The notes: generated by a model not told the origin, from the sequence alone. A stretch of 64,000 nt of DNA from Nocardia coubleae NBRC 108252 (GCF_001612805.1 NZ_BDBD01000008.1:62001-126000), one strand, 5' to 3'. Counted from the stretch's first letter, positions 35,373 through 44,762 are shown. Numbers and translations: made by a program.

Positions 35373-37931
35373 TCAGAGCAGGCCGACGCACCGCGCCTGC
35401 GCGATGGCCGCACCGCGCGCGTTCACACCGAGCTTCTGATAGATGCCGCGCAGGTGCGTCTTCACCGTGTTCACCGAGACCCCCAGGTCGGCGGCGATGC
35501 TGGTGGCGGTCAGCCCCGACGGAAGACGGCGCAGCACAACGAGTTCGGTGTCGGTGAGCCGAGGTGCGTCGGCCATGGCGCCACGGTGGGCGCGCACGTG
35601 GTCGACGAAGGCGTCGTAGCGACCGAAGTGCGAACCCAGCCGGTCGAGCAGTTCGGCGGCACCCGGCACGTCAAGGAACGGACGGATCAGGTGTTCCCCA
35701 CTGGCGTGGGCAAGGGCCTGCTCGAAGGCATCCTCGACCTTGCGCGGACGATCGAGCTGGTCGGCGGCGACCGCGATGAGCAGCCACGCGGCCACGGCCT
35801 GACCGTCGGTGACCTCGCCGACCAGCGGTGTCAGCAGCGGCAGGACGGCGGCCGGGCGCTGGGTGTGCAGGGCAAGGGCGGCTTCGGCCAGCTGGGTGTC
35901 GACGGTCTTGCCGAGTACCCGGGTCGCGTGGTCGACCAGAGCGCGCGCCTCGACCTTGGCATGCACCCGCAGCAGGAGCCACAGCACCTCGGTGACCAGG
36001 TTTCCGGCACCGAGCAGCGCCGGGGCGTCGTCGAGTAGGTGGTGCAGGCGTCTGCTCAGTGTGGTGGCCGCGGCGGCGCGGTCGATGGTGTCGTCGAAGG
36101 TGAGGACGCCGATGACGATGCGGGCCTGGCGCAGCAGGGCGGGGGTGGTCGTGTCGTCGGCCGACAGGTCGGGCAGCGGCTTGCCGTAAGCGCAACCCTG
36201 CCGGTGCGCGCCGTAGGCGGCGGTCACGCGGGCCATCGCGGCCTCCGACGATCCGGTGAGCCCGTAGCGATCAGCGCACTCGAGGGCCTGGGCGGCCAGC
36301 ACCCGCAGCTCACCGACCCGACCCGTGATGCCCGATGCCGCCGCGACCGCCGTGCGGGCCCGTACCGCGACGCGACCGAGTCCCGCCTCCTCGGCGTAGA
36401 CCACCGCATGCCGCAAAGCCGCTGTGCCGCTGACGATCCGGCCGCCGAACACTTCGGCCGCACCGCAGTGCAGTGCCACATAGCAGTCGAGATCAGTGTG
36501 ACCGGTGACGGGCGGCAACTGCCACCGCATGGAGGCCGAATCACCGGCCAGCACGGCCACCCCCGCGCTCACCGCGTGATCGAGCGCGGCGATCCACTCG
36601 GCCGGAACCAGTGCCGATCCCGGCCACGAACCCACATGGGCCGCCTCCAAATACACTTCCGCCGGGGCGATCTCACCGTCTTCCACCGCGACGGCGGCGC
36701 GCAACAACCCGACGAACGTGTCGTCCGACAGGCCGGGTACCTGATCGAGGGCGTGCAACAGCAGGTGACCCTTGCCGTCGAGCACCATCCGTACGCCCCA
36801 CTCCCACAGGAACGACGCCAGGCCCGGCGCACCCGGTTCGGCGAGCACATGGTCCAGAGCGCAGCCGGGCAGGGCGGCGCCGGTGAACCACTCGGCGAGG
36901 TGCCGGTGCAACCCGGGCAGGCGTTCGGCCCTGGTATGCGCGGCCTCGGCCAGCAGGTAGGCCCGCAGCAGCGGGTGATAGGTGTACCAGAGCTGTCCGT
37001 CGGTGGCGACCGTGTGCAGCGGGAAGCTGGCACGCAGTAGTTCGTCGAGAATGCGCGACGCGGCCGGGCCGAGCAGTTCCTCGGCCATCGGCAGGCAGAA
37101 CCGGGTGGGAACGGCCGTGGTGAGCAGGAATTCGACGGTGCGTGGGGGCAGCGTCTCGATGAGTTCGGCGACGAGGAAGTCGGCGACCGCGTGGGTCGGT
37201 GCGGCCAGCGCGGTGAGGGCGGTGCTCCGGTCGTCGGTGCCGAGCGAGATGGCGGCGATCCGGACCAGGGCGGCCCAGCCGCGGGTGAGTTCGTGCAGGG
37301 CGGCGAGGTCGGTGTCGTCGAGGTGGCAGTCGTGCTGGGCGAGCAGCTCGGCGACGCGATCCGGTGGCATGGCCAGTTCGGTCGCGCCGAGGCGGGTGAG
37401 TCTGCCCGCCAGCTCGAGCACGTGCCAGCGCAGCGGCGGTTCGAAACGGCCGCCGAGCAGCGCGGTGATCTTCGGCGGCAGCCGGGTGAGCAGGTACTCC
37501 AGACCCGCGAGTTGCAGTGGGTCGGTGAGCAGGTGGACATCGTCGATGACGAGGACGGTCTCCTCGGTGTCGGCGAGCGCGGCGACGAGGTCGGCGGCGC
37601 GGTCGGCGGGCGTGCGCAGGACACCGTCGGGAACGGCCGCGGCCGTCGGGTCGAGCGCCCGGGCCACGGCGGCGAGCAGGTCGGCGCCGGGGCTGGTGCA
37701 CACCGTCAGCCAGGCCAGCCGTGGCGCGGGCCGGGCGGTGTTCACCCAGTCGACCATGGCCACGGTCTTGCCGCTGCCTGCCGGTCCGCACACCAGCACG
37801 ACGTGCCCCGGCGCGGTGCGTGCACTGTCGAAAGCCGCGGTCGCCGCGTCACAGCGGACGGGGGCGAAGGACAGTTCGGGAACGCGGTCCTCGGTCCCAC
37901 GGCCGGCCACAGCTATCGCGGAGCGTGCCAT
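35373..37931 (-). CDS. large ATP-binding LuxR-family regulator (LAL/MalT type)
   Basis: An 852-residue regulator. The N-terminal STAND-type ATPase has Walker A GPAGSGKT (residues 49-56) and a Walker B TVLVIDDVHLL. A long helical middle region is likely a TPR-like sensor. The C-terminal LuxR helix-turn-helix is LTDTELVVLRRLPSGLTATSIAADLGVSVNTVKTHL, ending VNARGAAIAQARCVGLL. Start ATG 37931 is set by AGGAGG 6 nt upstream (a GTG lies just before it). Ligand and targets unknown. A window of divergent DNA with no regulatory target adjacent makes its regulon unclear. Confidence 0.9.
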   Translation of the reverse strand: MARSAIAVAGRGTEDRVPELSFAPVRCDAATAAFDSARTAPGHVVLVCGPAGSGKTVAMVDWVNTARPAPRLAWLTVCTSPGADLLAAVARALDPTAAAVPDGVLRTPADRAADLVAALADTEETVLVIDDVHLLTDPLQLAGLEYLLTRLPPKITALLGGRFEPPLRWHVLELAGRLTRLGATELAMPPDRVAELLAQHDCHLDDTDLAALHELTRGWAALVRIAAISLGTDDRSTALTALAAPTHAVADFLVAELIETLPPRTVEFLLTTAVPTRFCLPMAEELLGPAASRILDELLRASFPLHTVATDGQLWYTYHPLLRAYLLAEAAHTRAERLPGLHRHLAEWFTGAALPGCALDHVLAEPGAPGLASFLWEWGVRMVLDGKGHLLLHALDQVPGLSDDTFVGLLRAAVAVEDGEIAPAEVYLEAAHVGSWPGSALVPAEWIAALDHAVSAGVAVLAGDSASMRWQLPPVTGHTDLDCYVALHCGAAEVFGGRIVSGTAALRHAVVYAEEAGLGRVAVRARTAVAAASGITGRVGELRVLAAQALECADRYGLTGSSEAAMARVTAAYGAHRQGCAYGKPLPDLSADDTTTPALLRQARIVIGVLTFDDTIDRAAAATTLSRRLHHLLDDAPALLGAGNLVTEVLWLLLRVHAKVEARALVDHATRVLGKTVDTQLAEAALALHTQRPAAVLPLLTPLVGEVTDGQAVAAWLLIAVAADQLDRPRKVEDAFEQALAHASGEHLIRPFLDVPGAAELLDRLGSHFGRYDAFVDHVRAHRGAMADAPRLTDTELVVLRRLPSGLTATSIAADLGVSVNTVKTHLRGIYQKLGVNARGAAIAQARCVGLL

Positions 37932-38086
37932 CACGAGCCTCCTGAACTCGAGTTCTCACCTGCCCCCGACATCGTGTGCGAGTTCGACGGTAGGCCACGC
38001 GGGCGCCACGAGTTTGCTGGTGACGACATCTCGACGTGCTCGTTACCAGATCGACGCAGGCTCTTTGCGTGGCCCGCCCCGTCACC

Positions 38087-38302
38087 TCAGTCGGGCAGGC
38101 GTGACATCTCGAGCAGCGTGAGGCCGAGGGTGTCGATGCGCGCGAGAATCCCCCGCACAGCGGTGCTGTCGGCGACGGTGCCGAACAGCGTCGTTGTCCC
38201 GGCCGCGGCATGATCGCTGGGAATGAGCTCCGGAAACGCCGCGAGTACACGATCGGACAGTTCGCCCTCGAGGACGAATTGATAGCGCAGCGGCCCGGAC
38301 AT
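38087..38302 (-). CDS. small hypothetical protein, 71 residues
   Basis: Starts MSGPLRYQFVLEGELSDRVLAAFPEL and ends LGLTLLEMSRLPD. The pattern of a short strand, a helix, a glycine turn, a strand (TTTLFGTVAD) and a final helix and strand suggests a small alpha/beta fold of the kind often annotated as hypothetical in actinobacteria. A longer in-frame start at 38341 has no ribosome site. I do not assign a function. Confidence 0.65.
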   Translation of the reverse strand: MSGPLRYQFVLEGELSDRVLAAFPELIPSDHAAAGTTTLFGTVADSTAVRGILARIDTLGLTLLEMSRLPD

Positions 38303-38370
38303 GGTGTCAGTCTTGCAGTTCGCGCCCGGGTCACACCTCACCCGAGGCGGGTGAAATAGGCGGTGGCCGA

Positions 38371-38703
38371 TTATTTGCTGGGCAAGGCCGCCGCGAAGGC
38401 GACGCCGCGGGTCACCCAGTCACGCAGCGACGCATCGTCATCGACCGCCTCGGGGGCGACGCGTAACCAGCCGCTGAGCTCGCGGCCACCCATCACCATC
38501 GGCGACACCGCCGACCCGTCGAGCAGCGTGTCGCCTTCGGCCGGATCGACGCGCACCAGCAATCCGCCCTGTCCGCTGGCGGCGACGGCCATGTTGCCGC
38601 CGATCAGGAACGCGAGCCCACCGAACATCTTCTTCTCGGCGAGATCGGCCCGAGGGTAGACGATCTCCCGGATCCGCTCGGCGAGTTCCTCGTCGTATGC
38701 CAT
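38371..38703 (-). CDS. TfoX/Sxy N-terminal domain protein
   Basis: A 110-residue protein matching the TfoX N-terminal domain only: MAYDEELAERIREIV, then EKKMFGGLAFLIGGNMAVA and the later GRELSGWLRV. In gamma-proteobacteria Sxy/TfoX regulates competence with CRP, but stand-alone N-terminal-domain proteins are widespread in actinobacteria and their role is unknown. There is no ribosome site of note upstream. It is the last gene of a leftward set before an AT-rich divergent region. Confidence 0.85.
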   Translation of the reverse strand: MAYDEELAERIREIVYPRADLAEKKMFGGLAFLIGGNMAVAASGQGGLLVRVDPAEGDTLLDGSAVSPMVMGGRELSGWLRVAPEAVDDDASLRDWVTRGVAFAAALPSK

Positions 38704-38810
38704 GGGCCGAGTATGCGCCGGGGCACCGACAGATTCACTCTGCTTTCCCGGCCGCCAAAATTTTAAACATCTCTTTTTCTGTTTTCAGGGCCTCGGCGGA
38801 ACCGACTGGC

Positions 38811-38816
38811 TAATCT
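38811..38816 (+). promoter_or_regulatory. -10 box of the secreted Ig-like protein gene, with upstream AT-rich stretch
   Basis: TAATCT at 38811-38816 predicts a start near 38823, leaving a short leader with AGGAG ahead of ATG 38850. A strikingly AT-rich patch at about 38757-38787 (TTTTAAACATCTCTTTTTCT core) lies upstream in otherwise GC-rich DNA and could act as an UP element or bent DNA. Confidence 0.4.
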
Positions 38817-38849
38817 CGCGCTCACCACAGCTCGACACAGGAGAACACC

Positions 38850-39278
38850 ATGCAGATCCACCAGGCACGGCGCACCGGCTTCGGCCTCACCGCGTTCACC
38901 GCGATCGCGGCGGCGGCCGTGCTGACGGCACCGCAGGCCTCGGCGCTCGTCCAGAGCATCGCGGTGAGCGGCACCACCCACTACGTGGGCACCCCCTACA
39001 CCGTGACGGCCGACGTCACCGCCACGTCGTTCCTGTTCAAGGTGACCTTCACCGACAACGGCACGCAGATCGGCGAGCCGGTCGCGGTCCGGGACGGCAA
39101 GGCGACCATCAGCTGGACACCGACCACGCCCGGTGCCCACGAGATCAAGGCGGTGCAGGAACTCATCAGCTCCAAGACCGTCACCGTGCAGGTCTCCGAG
39201 AAGCCGACCACCCCGCCCGACGGTGGCAGCACCGGCTCCGCCGATCTGGGCGGACTGCTCACCGGTTCGGCGAGCTAG
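38850..39278 (+). CDS. secreted Ig-like domain protein
   Basis: A 142-residue exported protein. A signal peptide covers about residues 1-31, with a basic start, a hydrophobic core (TAFTAIAAAAVLTAP) and a probable cleavage after ASA. The mature part is a single bacterial Ig-like beta sandwich of about 80 residues (VGTPYTVTADV ... TISWTPTTPGAHEIKAVQ), followed by a Pro/Gly/Ser-rich tail. There is no lipobox or sortase motif. Such small secreted Ig-like proteins are frequent in Nocardia and Rhodococcus; partner unknown. RBS AGGAG sits 7 nt upstream of ATG. Confidence 0.8.
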   Translation: MQIHQARRTGFGLTAFTAIAAAAVLTAPQASALVQSIAVSGTTHYVGTPYTVTADVTATSFLFKVTFTDNGTQIGEPVAVRDGKATISWTPTTPGAHEIKAVQELISSKTVTVQVSEKPTTPPDGGSTGSADLGGLLTGSAS

Positions 39279-39289
39279 CCGCGCACATG

Positions 39290-39324
39290 ACGACGGCCGC
39301 CACGTGCTGCGTGGCGGCCGTCGT
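39290..39324. terminator. bidirectional hairpin terminator
   Basis: A perfect 15-bp inverted repeat (ACGACGGCCGCCACG and its complement) with a 5-nt loop between the convergent Ig-like gene (ends 39278) and esterase gene (ends 39333). Confidence 0.75.
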
Positions 39325-39332
39325 CGTGTGGT

Positions 39333-40304
39333 TCAGACACCGAGGGCGGCGGCGAACATCGGCCAGGAGTCGTGCACGTCGTCCTGCCAGTACGGCCAGG
39401 CGTGCGTACCCGCGGCCCGGAAGCGGACATCGGCGGGGATGCCGAGCTGACCGAGGCGTCCGGCGAGCGGTCCCGAGCAGCTGCCGACGACGGCTTCCAT
39501 GGTGCCGCCGACCAGGACCCGGTCGAGCAGCACACCGACATTGCCCGCGATGCTCGGATCGTTGAGCGCCTCGTGCGGGCCGGGGGCACCGTTGCCCGAA
39601 GACAGGTACACCGAGGTGCCACGCAACCGGTCCGCGTGCAGCACCGGGTCGTTGGCCACCCACGCCGGGTCGCCGGGTCCGCCCCACATGTTGTCGGCAT
39701 TGGCGCCGAAGGTGGCGAGCTGGGAACGGACGAGGGTCTGGGCCAGCGGATTCGCGGTCTGCGTGCACCCGCTGAAGGCGCCGACCGCGCGGTAGCGGCT
39801 CGGGGCCGCGATGGCCAGGTTCAGCGCCGAGGTGGCCGACATCGACAGCCCCGCGATGCCGTTGGCGCCGGTCATGCCGAAGCGGTCGTCGAGCAGCGGG
39901 GGCAACTCGCTGGTGAGGAAGGTGGTCCACTTGTTGCGGCCGAGAACCGGATCGTCACGTTGCCAGTCGGTGTACATGCTGGCCCGGCCGCCGATCGGGA
40001 CGATCACATTCACCGGCTTGTCGGCGAAGAAGTCGACCACATCGGTGCGCCGCATCCACGGCCCGCCGCTCTCCCCGCCGTCGACGGCGTTGAGCAGATA
40101 CAGCGCGGGCGCCCCCGGACCGGGATGCGACATCCACAGGGTGATCGGCCGGTTCATCGCCGCCGAATGGACGACGACCTCGAACTGCCTGCCGCCGAGC
40201 GGCCGGACCTCGAGGATCGATGAATTCGCCGATGCCGCAGGTGAGACCACCACACCGCAGCCGAGCAGGACGAGCAGACAGCACAACAGCCGACGCATGC
40301 GCAC
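39333..40304 (-). CDS. Ag85-like esterase / mycolyltransferase family, secreted
   Basis: A 323-residue alpha/beta hydrolase with an N-terminal signal peptide (LLCCLLVLLGCGVVVSPAASA, cleavage after ASA). The nucleophile elbow is GLSMSA, the lid side has GGESGGPWMRRTDVVDFFADKPVNVI, and the catalytic His is in GTHAWPYWQDDVHDSWP, all typical of antigen 85 family proteins, which transfer mycolates to trehalose or arabinogalactan. The motif differs from Ag85 GLSMGG, so a different acyl ester specificity is possible. GTG 40304 or ATG 40298 may start it. It implies a mycolate-bearing envelope. Confidence 0.88.
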   Translation of the reverse strand: MRMRRLLCCLLVLLGCGVVVSPAASANSSILEVRPLGGRQFEVVVHSAAMNRPITLWMSHPGPGAPALYLLNAVDGGESGGPWMRRTDVVDFFADKPVNVIVPIGGRASMYTDWQRDDPVLGRNKWTTFLTSELPPLLDDRFGMTGANGIAGLSMSATSALNLAIAAPSRYRAVGAFSGCTQTANPLAQTLVRSQLATFGANADNMWGGPGDPAWVANDPVLHADRLRGTSVYLSSGNGAPGPHEALNDPSIAGNVGVLLDRVLVGGTMEAVVGSCSGPLAGRLGQLGIPADVRFRAAGTHAWPYWQDDVHDSWPMFAAALGV

Positions 40305-40376
40305 GAGTGTGCCGCATCGATCAATAGATACCGCGCATTGACGGCGAATGTGTCCGTGTCGTCCCGTATGGGTGGG

Positions 40377-41309
40377 CTAGGGCGTTTCGGCCGGTACCCG
40401 AGCGGCCCGGACGATGTCGGCGAGGACATCGTCGACATCCGACGCGGTGACGCTGAAGGTTGTGCGCAGGGCCGTGTCGTCGACCAGGAATTCGTGGCGC
40501 GACATGTGCGCGGTCTCGAGCAGTTCCGGCCAGAACGGGTCGTCGCGGCCGAGTTCGAGGATCTCGTCGTCGGTCATCTCGGTGAGCACGGGAGCCGGTG
40601 CGTCCGCGAGTTCCGCGAGCCGGGTCGCGAGTGCGCGGATGCTCGTCGTGATCACCGGCGCGTGCCAGGCGCGACCCCAGGCACGGTCGTCACGCGCCAC
40701 GGCGACCAGCGCCCGTGCGGCGTCACCGATCATGGTGAACGCGTGCGCGAGATCGAGACCCTGCGGCACGCTCGCGGGTTCACCCGCCAGAACCGCGGGC
40801 TGCACGAGCAGGGAGAACAGGGAAACGGCGCCGACTCCGACGAACTGGCCCGCGCGCACCTCGGTGACGCGGACCCGGCCCGCCCGGTGGGCGTCGAGCG
40901 CGTCGATCCACACCTTGGCACGGACCCGACCCTTGGCACCGGTGGCGGCGAGCGGTGTGGTTTCGTCCACTACGCCGTCGATGGGGCCGTAGCCGTAGTG
41001 GTTGCCGAGCAGCACCAGGTCGGCCCCGACGGCTTCGGCCGCCGCCCTGATCGAATCGAACAGGGGCGGAAGGGTTTCCGGCCAGGTGTGATAGGCGGGC
41101 ATGGCGCAGTTGAAGACGGTCCGGGCACCACGGGCGAGTTCGGTCAGGGCGGCGGTGTCGTTGACGTCGAGCGCGATCAGCTCCACGTTCGGGTGGGTGG
41201 GACCGAGCCCGCCCCGGCTCACCATGCGCACCCGCTCCCCTGCTCCGGCGAGCAGCAGTGCGGTGGCTGTCGCGACGCCGCCACGACCGACGATCACATT
41301 CATGGACAC
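40377..41309 (-). CDS. NAD(P)-binding epimerase/NmrA-like protein
   Basis: A 310-residue extended short-chain dehydrogenase-like protein. The N-terminal Rossmann motif is degenerate, NVIVGRGGVATATALLLAG rather than GxTGxxG, and no YxxxK pair is obvious where expected (a NHYGYG stretch is present). It may be a non-catalytic or atypical epimerase. AGGAAG precedes a GTG at 41309; ATG 41303 is the alternative start. It is divergent from the GlxA-type regulator with 97 nt between, the usual layout for a target gene and its regulator. Confidence 0.75.
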   Translation of the reverse strand: MSMNVIVGRGGVATATALLLAGAGERVRMVSRGGLGPTHPNVELIALDVNDTAALTELARGARTVFNCAMPAYHTWPETLPPLFDSIRAAAEAVGADLVLLGNHYGYGPIDGVVDETTPLAATGAKGRVRAKVWIDALDAHRAGRVRVTEVRAGQFVGVGAVSLFSLLVQPAVLAGEPASVPQGLDLAHAFTMIGDAARALVAVARDDRAWGRAWHAPVITTSIRALATRLAELADAPAPVLTEMTDDEILELGRDDPFWPELLETAHMSRHEFLVDDTALRTTFSVTASDVDDVLADIVRAARVPAETP

Positions 41310-41406
41310 GGTACTTCCTTTCCCAGCAGGATGTTTCGCCCAACGATGCCGTGCGGGGCCGGGCTACACTAGTGGCCGGAATGCCAGCTATCCCAAGGAT
41401 CGGGCC

Positions 41407-42354
41407 ATGAAGACAATCGCGGTGGTCGCCGTCGCGCCGGTGAAGGCATTCGACCTGTCCATGCCGGAGACCCTGATGGGTTCGGTCCTCGTCGACGGCG
41501 AACCGGGGTACCGGGTGGTGGTGTGTACGGCCGAGCCGGGTGTCCTGCCTTCCACGCCGGGCGGTTTCGATGTGGTCGTCCGGCACGGGCTCGAGGTGCT
41601 CGACGAGGCCGACACCGTGATCGTGCCGAGCACCGGCAGTCGCACCGGCGCCGATCCGGTCACCCTCGCCGCGCTGCGAGCGGCCGTCGCGCGGGGTGTG
41701 CACGTCACCTCGATCTGCAGTGGCGCTTTCGTTCTCGCACAGGCGGGGTTGCTCGACGGGCGCACCGCGACGACGCACTGGGGGCTGGCCGACGAACTGG
41801 CCACGGCTCATCCACTGGTGACGGTGCGGGCGGACGCGCTGTTCATCGAGGACGGGCCGGTCACCACGGCGGCGGGAGCGGCGGCCGGAATCGACCTGTG
41901 CCTGCACCTGATCCGCACCGACTACGGCGCCACCGTCGCCAACGCGGCCGCGCGCGCCGCCGTGGTGACGCCGGTGCGCCCCGGCGGTCAAGCCCAATTC
42001 GTCGACACCGCACTGCCTCCCGACGAGGACCTCTCCCTGTCGGCTACTCGTGCCTGGGCCATGCAACGGCTCGACACTCCCCTGTCGCTGCGCGATCTCG
42101 CCGCCCACGCGCGGACCAGTGTGCGCACGCTGACCAGGCGGTTCCACGAGGAAACCGGACTCAGCCCACAGAAGTGGTTGCTGCATCAGCGCATTCATCG
42201 TGCGCGCGAACTGCTCGAATCGACGACGCTGTCGGTCGAGTCGGTCGCCCGGCACAGCGGAATGGGGACGGCGGAGTCGTTGCGCCAGCACATGATTCGC
42301 CAGCTCGGTGTGCCGCCGAGCACCTACCGCGCCAATTTCGCCACGGCTCGCTGA
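41407..42354 (+). CDS. GlxA-type transcriptional regulator (DJ-1/PfpI domain + AraC helix-turn-helix)
   Basis: A 315-residue regulator. Residues 1 to about 170 form a DJ-1/PfpI amidotransferase-like domain with the nucleophile elbow in SICSGAFVLAQAG (Cys present). Residues about 210-315 form two AraC helix-turn-helices (LRDLAAHARTSVRTLTRRFHEE and SVESVARHSGMGTAESLRQHM). Members usually control amino acid or polyamine related genes; the divergent epimerase gene is the likely target. ATG 41407 is chosen because the DJ-1 domain begins there; the in-frame upstream sequence runs through the other promoter. TACACT at 41365-41370 may be its -10. Confidence 0.87.
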   Translation: MKTIAVVAVAPVKAFDLSMPETLMGSVLVDGEPGYRVVVCTAEPGVLPSTPGGFDVVVRHGLEVLDEADTVIVPSTGSRTGADPVTLAALRAAVARGVHVTSICSGAFVLAQAGLLDGRTATTHWGLADELATAHPLVTVRADALFIEDGPVTTAAGAAAGIDLCLHLIRTDYGATVANAAARAAVVTPVRPGGQAQFVDTALPPDEDLSLSATRAWAMQRLDTPLSLRDLAAHARTSVRTLTRRFHEETGLSPQKWLLHQRIHRARELLESTTLSVESVARHSGMGTAESLRQHMIRQLGVPPSTYRANFATAR

Positions 42355-42414
42355 AGGCATCCGGACTCCCGGCGAGGCCGACCGCGAACCGATGCGCCGG
42401 GTCGAAGCGGTGCG

Positions 42415-42996
42415 TCAGCTGAGGAGCGCGGTGACGATCCGGTTCGCGTCGCGCAGGCGGGAAGCGGCGTTCGGGGTGCGTTCGAGGACCCAGACGCCCT
42501 GGAGGAAGACGAGCAGGAAGCGGGCCAAGGCGCGCGGGTCGCTGCCAGGAGCGAGTTCGGCCTGGGCGCGGGCTCGGGTGAGGGCGCCGGTCAGCGCGGT
42601 TTCGGTACGGGCCCAACTGGATTCGACCGCCCGGGCGACCTCCTGGTCGCGGGCGGCCAATTCCACCGCCGACGTGGTGACCAGACAGCCGAGGAAGCGG
42701 TCCTCACTGCACGACTCGCGCACGAACTGGTCGATCAGCGCGCGCACGGCGGGCAGCGCCGGGCCGGGCACGGACAGCTGCGTGGTGACCCGTTCGTCGA
42801 CGACCTCCAGGTGCCGCTGCAGTGCCCGCATGAACAGGTCGTGCTTGTTGCCGAAGGTGGCGTAGATGGAACCCCTGGCGATGCCGAGATGCTCGGTGAG
42901 ATCGGCCATCGAGGTCGCCTCGTACCCGCGCTCCCAGAACAGATCCAGTGCGCGGCCCAGTACCACATCGGGGTCGAATTCCTTGGTGCGCGCCAC
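42415..42996 (-). CDS. TetR-family transcriptional regulator
   Basis: A 193-residue regulator. The DNA-binding domain is at residues 1-50 (LFWERGYEATSMADLTEHLGIARGSIYATFGNKHDLF), followed by the TetR C-terminal domain of the AcuR-like group with CLVTTSAVEL. The GTG start at 42996 lies 6 nt after a TAGGCT box, again suggesting a leaderless mRNA. No neighbour looks like a clear target; it converges on the GlxA regulator gene. Confidence 0.87.
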   Translation of the reverse strand: MARTKEFDPDVVLGRALDLFWERGYEATSMADLTEHLGIARGSIYATFGNKHDLFMRALQRHLEVVDERVTTQLSVPGPALPAVRALIDQFVRESCSEDRFLGCLVTTSAVELAARDQEVARAVESSWARTETALTGALTRARAQAELAPGSDPRALARFLLVFLQGVWVLERTPNAASRLRDANRIVTALLS

Positions 42997-43021
42997 TGTT
43001 CGAGCCTAACAGCGCCGCTGG

Positions 43022-43903
43022 TCAGCGGGGTCCCGCGAGTGGGTACTGCGGGTAGGCCGGGCGGGCGGGCGCGAAGAAGGGCGCCGACTTCGGGTTCCAG
43101 AGCAGCACCACGGCTCCGAGCCCGATGGCGAAACCGGCGAGGGTGAACGCCAGCGCTCCCGGGGTGACGCCCAGGTCCGCCACCATCCCGAGTACCGCGT
43201 AGAGCGTCGAGAGGACGTTGAAGCCGAAGAATATGGTCGAGGTGATCCGCGCCCAGTTCTTCCCGGCCCGGCACGCGAACGCCATCCAGATCCACAGCCC
43301 CACCGTGATCAGCGCCCCGACCACGGTCGCACCGACCGTCGCGTACACGAGGACATCGAGGCTCGAGCCGCGGAACATCCCATCGGAGGAGTCGAGAAGG
43401 GTGGTGCGAACGGTGTCGATGTCGGTGAGCGAATACGCCCCGCCGAGAAACGCCACCGCCGCCCCGACCAGCATCACGATGAACGCCATCCGGATGTTCT
43501 CCGGGACCACCCGCGGCTCGGTCTCCGCCGACTCGGGCACATACGCGGGATACGACGCAGTGGGAAACACCGGCCCACCCGGCTGCCCACCGACATAAGG
43601 CTGTCCTGGAGAAGCGCCGGGCGGGAACTGCGCACCGATCGCCGGCCCGGACGGATAGGTCTGGCCGCCCGGCTGCTGCCCGGGTACATAGGGCTGCCCC
43701 GGAGCAGTGCCAGGCGCGAACTGCCCGCCGATCGGCTGCCCGGGCACAGGCTGACCTACAGCGGGCGGCTGACCCGGCACATACGGCTGCTGGCCCGGCG
43801 CGAAGGGAGCGGCAGGCGGCTGCGGGACGGCCACTTCGTCGGCGGGGTACGACGTCAGTTCGTTCGGCTCCTGCGCGTACTGCTTGTCGTCCGAACCGGA
43901 CAT
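43022..43903 (-). CDS. membrane protein with Pro/Gly/Gln-rich N-terminal repeats
   Basis: A 293-residue protein. Residues about 25-130 are low complexity with repeated PGQPYVPGQ-like units and no Cys, predicted to be disordered and cytoplasmic. Four hydrophobic helices follow (about 150-175, 200-225, 240-262 and 268-285), ending PQYPLAGPR. Proteins of this layout are common in Nocardia and Mycobacterium and are of unknown function. ATG 43903 is decided by GAAGGGGG upstream. It is followed at 43 nt by no partner gene. Confidence 0.75.
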   Translation of the reverse strand: MSGSDDKQYAQEPNELTSYPADEVAVPQPPAAPFAPGQQPYVPGQPPAVGQPVPGQPIGGQFAPGTAPGQPYVPGQQPGGQTYPSGPAIGAQFPPGASPGQPYVGGQPGGPVFPTASYPAYVPESAETEPRVVPENIRMAFIVMLVGAAVAFLGGAYSLTDIDTVRTTLLDSSDGMFRGSSLDVLVYATVGATVVGALITVGLWIWMAFACRAGKNWARITSTIFFGFNVLSTLYAVLGMVADLGVTPGALAFTLAGFAIGLGAVVLLWNPKSAPFFAPARPAYPQYPLAGPR

Positions 43904-43999
43904 GGACGGGTACCCCCTTCGATGGAAATCACACCACCCTATCGCGACCGGCACCCCACTGCCGCCTACGAAGCGGTGCCCCGTCGCACCTGCGCACAG

Positions 44000-44725
44000 C
44001 TACCAGGCGACGGTTCCCTGGTCGTCGAAGAAGCCGCCTCGGGGACCGTCGTCGGGGAGGGTGGCCAGGCGCAGGGCGATCGCGGCGCCCTGCTGGGGCG
44101 TGCGTTCTCCGGCGAATCCGGTGAAGTCGGTGGCGACGTAGCCGGGGCAGGCCAGGTTCACGATGATGTTCGTGTCGGCGAATCGGCGAGCGTACTGGGC
44201 CGTGACGCTGTTGAGCATCGACTTGGAAGGTGCGTAGGCGGCCATGACCGGCCCGGTCTGCAGGGTCAGCGAACCCATATTGCTCGACATGTTGACGATC
44301 CGGGGCGCGGTGGCACGACGGAGCAGCGGGAGCATCGCGTTCGTCACCCGGATCACCCCGAGCACGTTCGTTTCCAGGACCGTGCGCGCGACATCGAGGT
44401 CGAGGGTTGTGGGGTCCTGCGCGCCGTCCTCGAACCGGCCTGCGATGCCGGCGTTGTTGACGAGCACGTCGAGTCGCCCGGCTTGTTCCTCGATGCTCGC
44501 GGCCGCGGCGGTGACACTCTCGTCGGAGGTGACATCGAGGGCGACGCCGAATGCGTTTGTGCCGCCCGCACGCAACCGCGCCACGGCCTCCCCACGTCGG
44601 GTCTCGTCGCGCGCTCCCACCGCGACCGCGAAGCCGAGGGATCCGAGACCTTCGGCGATGGCGAAGCCGATGCCCTTGTTCGCGCCGGTGACCAGCGCTG
44701 TCTTGGTGTTGTTCACGCACTCCAT
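44000..44725 (-). CDS. short-chain dehydrogenase/reductase (SDR)
   Basis: A 241-residue classical SDR. The cofactor motif TGANKGIG is at residues 13-20, NNAG follows in the middle, and the catalytic tetrad shows Ser in NMSSN and the Tyr/Lys pair in YAPSK. No signal for preference of NADPH beyond an Arg in the loop (GARDETRRG). It is divergent from the LysR gene and is almost certainly its target. The substrate is probably a small carbonyl or quinone; unknown. Confidence 0.9.
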   Translation of the reverse strand: MECVNNTKTALVTGANKGIGFAIAEGLGSLGFAVAVGARDETRRGEAVARLRAGGTNAFGVALDVTSDESVTAAAASIEEQAGRLDVLVNNAGIAGRFEDGAQDPTTLDLDVARTVLETNVLGVIRVTNAMLPLLRRATAPRIVNMSSNMGSLTLQTGPVMAAYAPSKSMLNSVTAQYARRFADTNIIVNLACPGYVATDFTGFAGERTPQQGAAIALRLATLPDDGPRGGFFDDQGTVAW

Positions 44726-44762
44726 GCTCGGCGCGCGATATCCGTTGCGTCCAATATTGATC

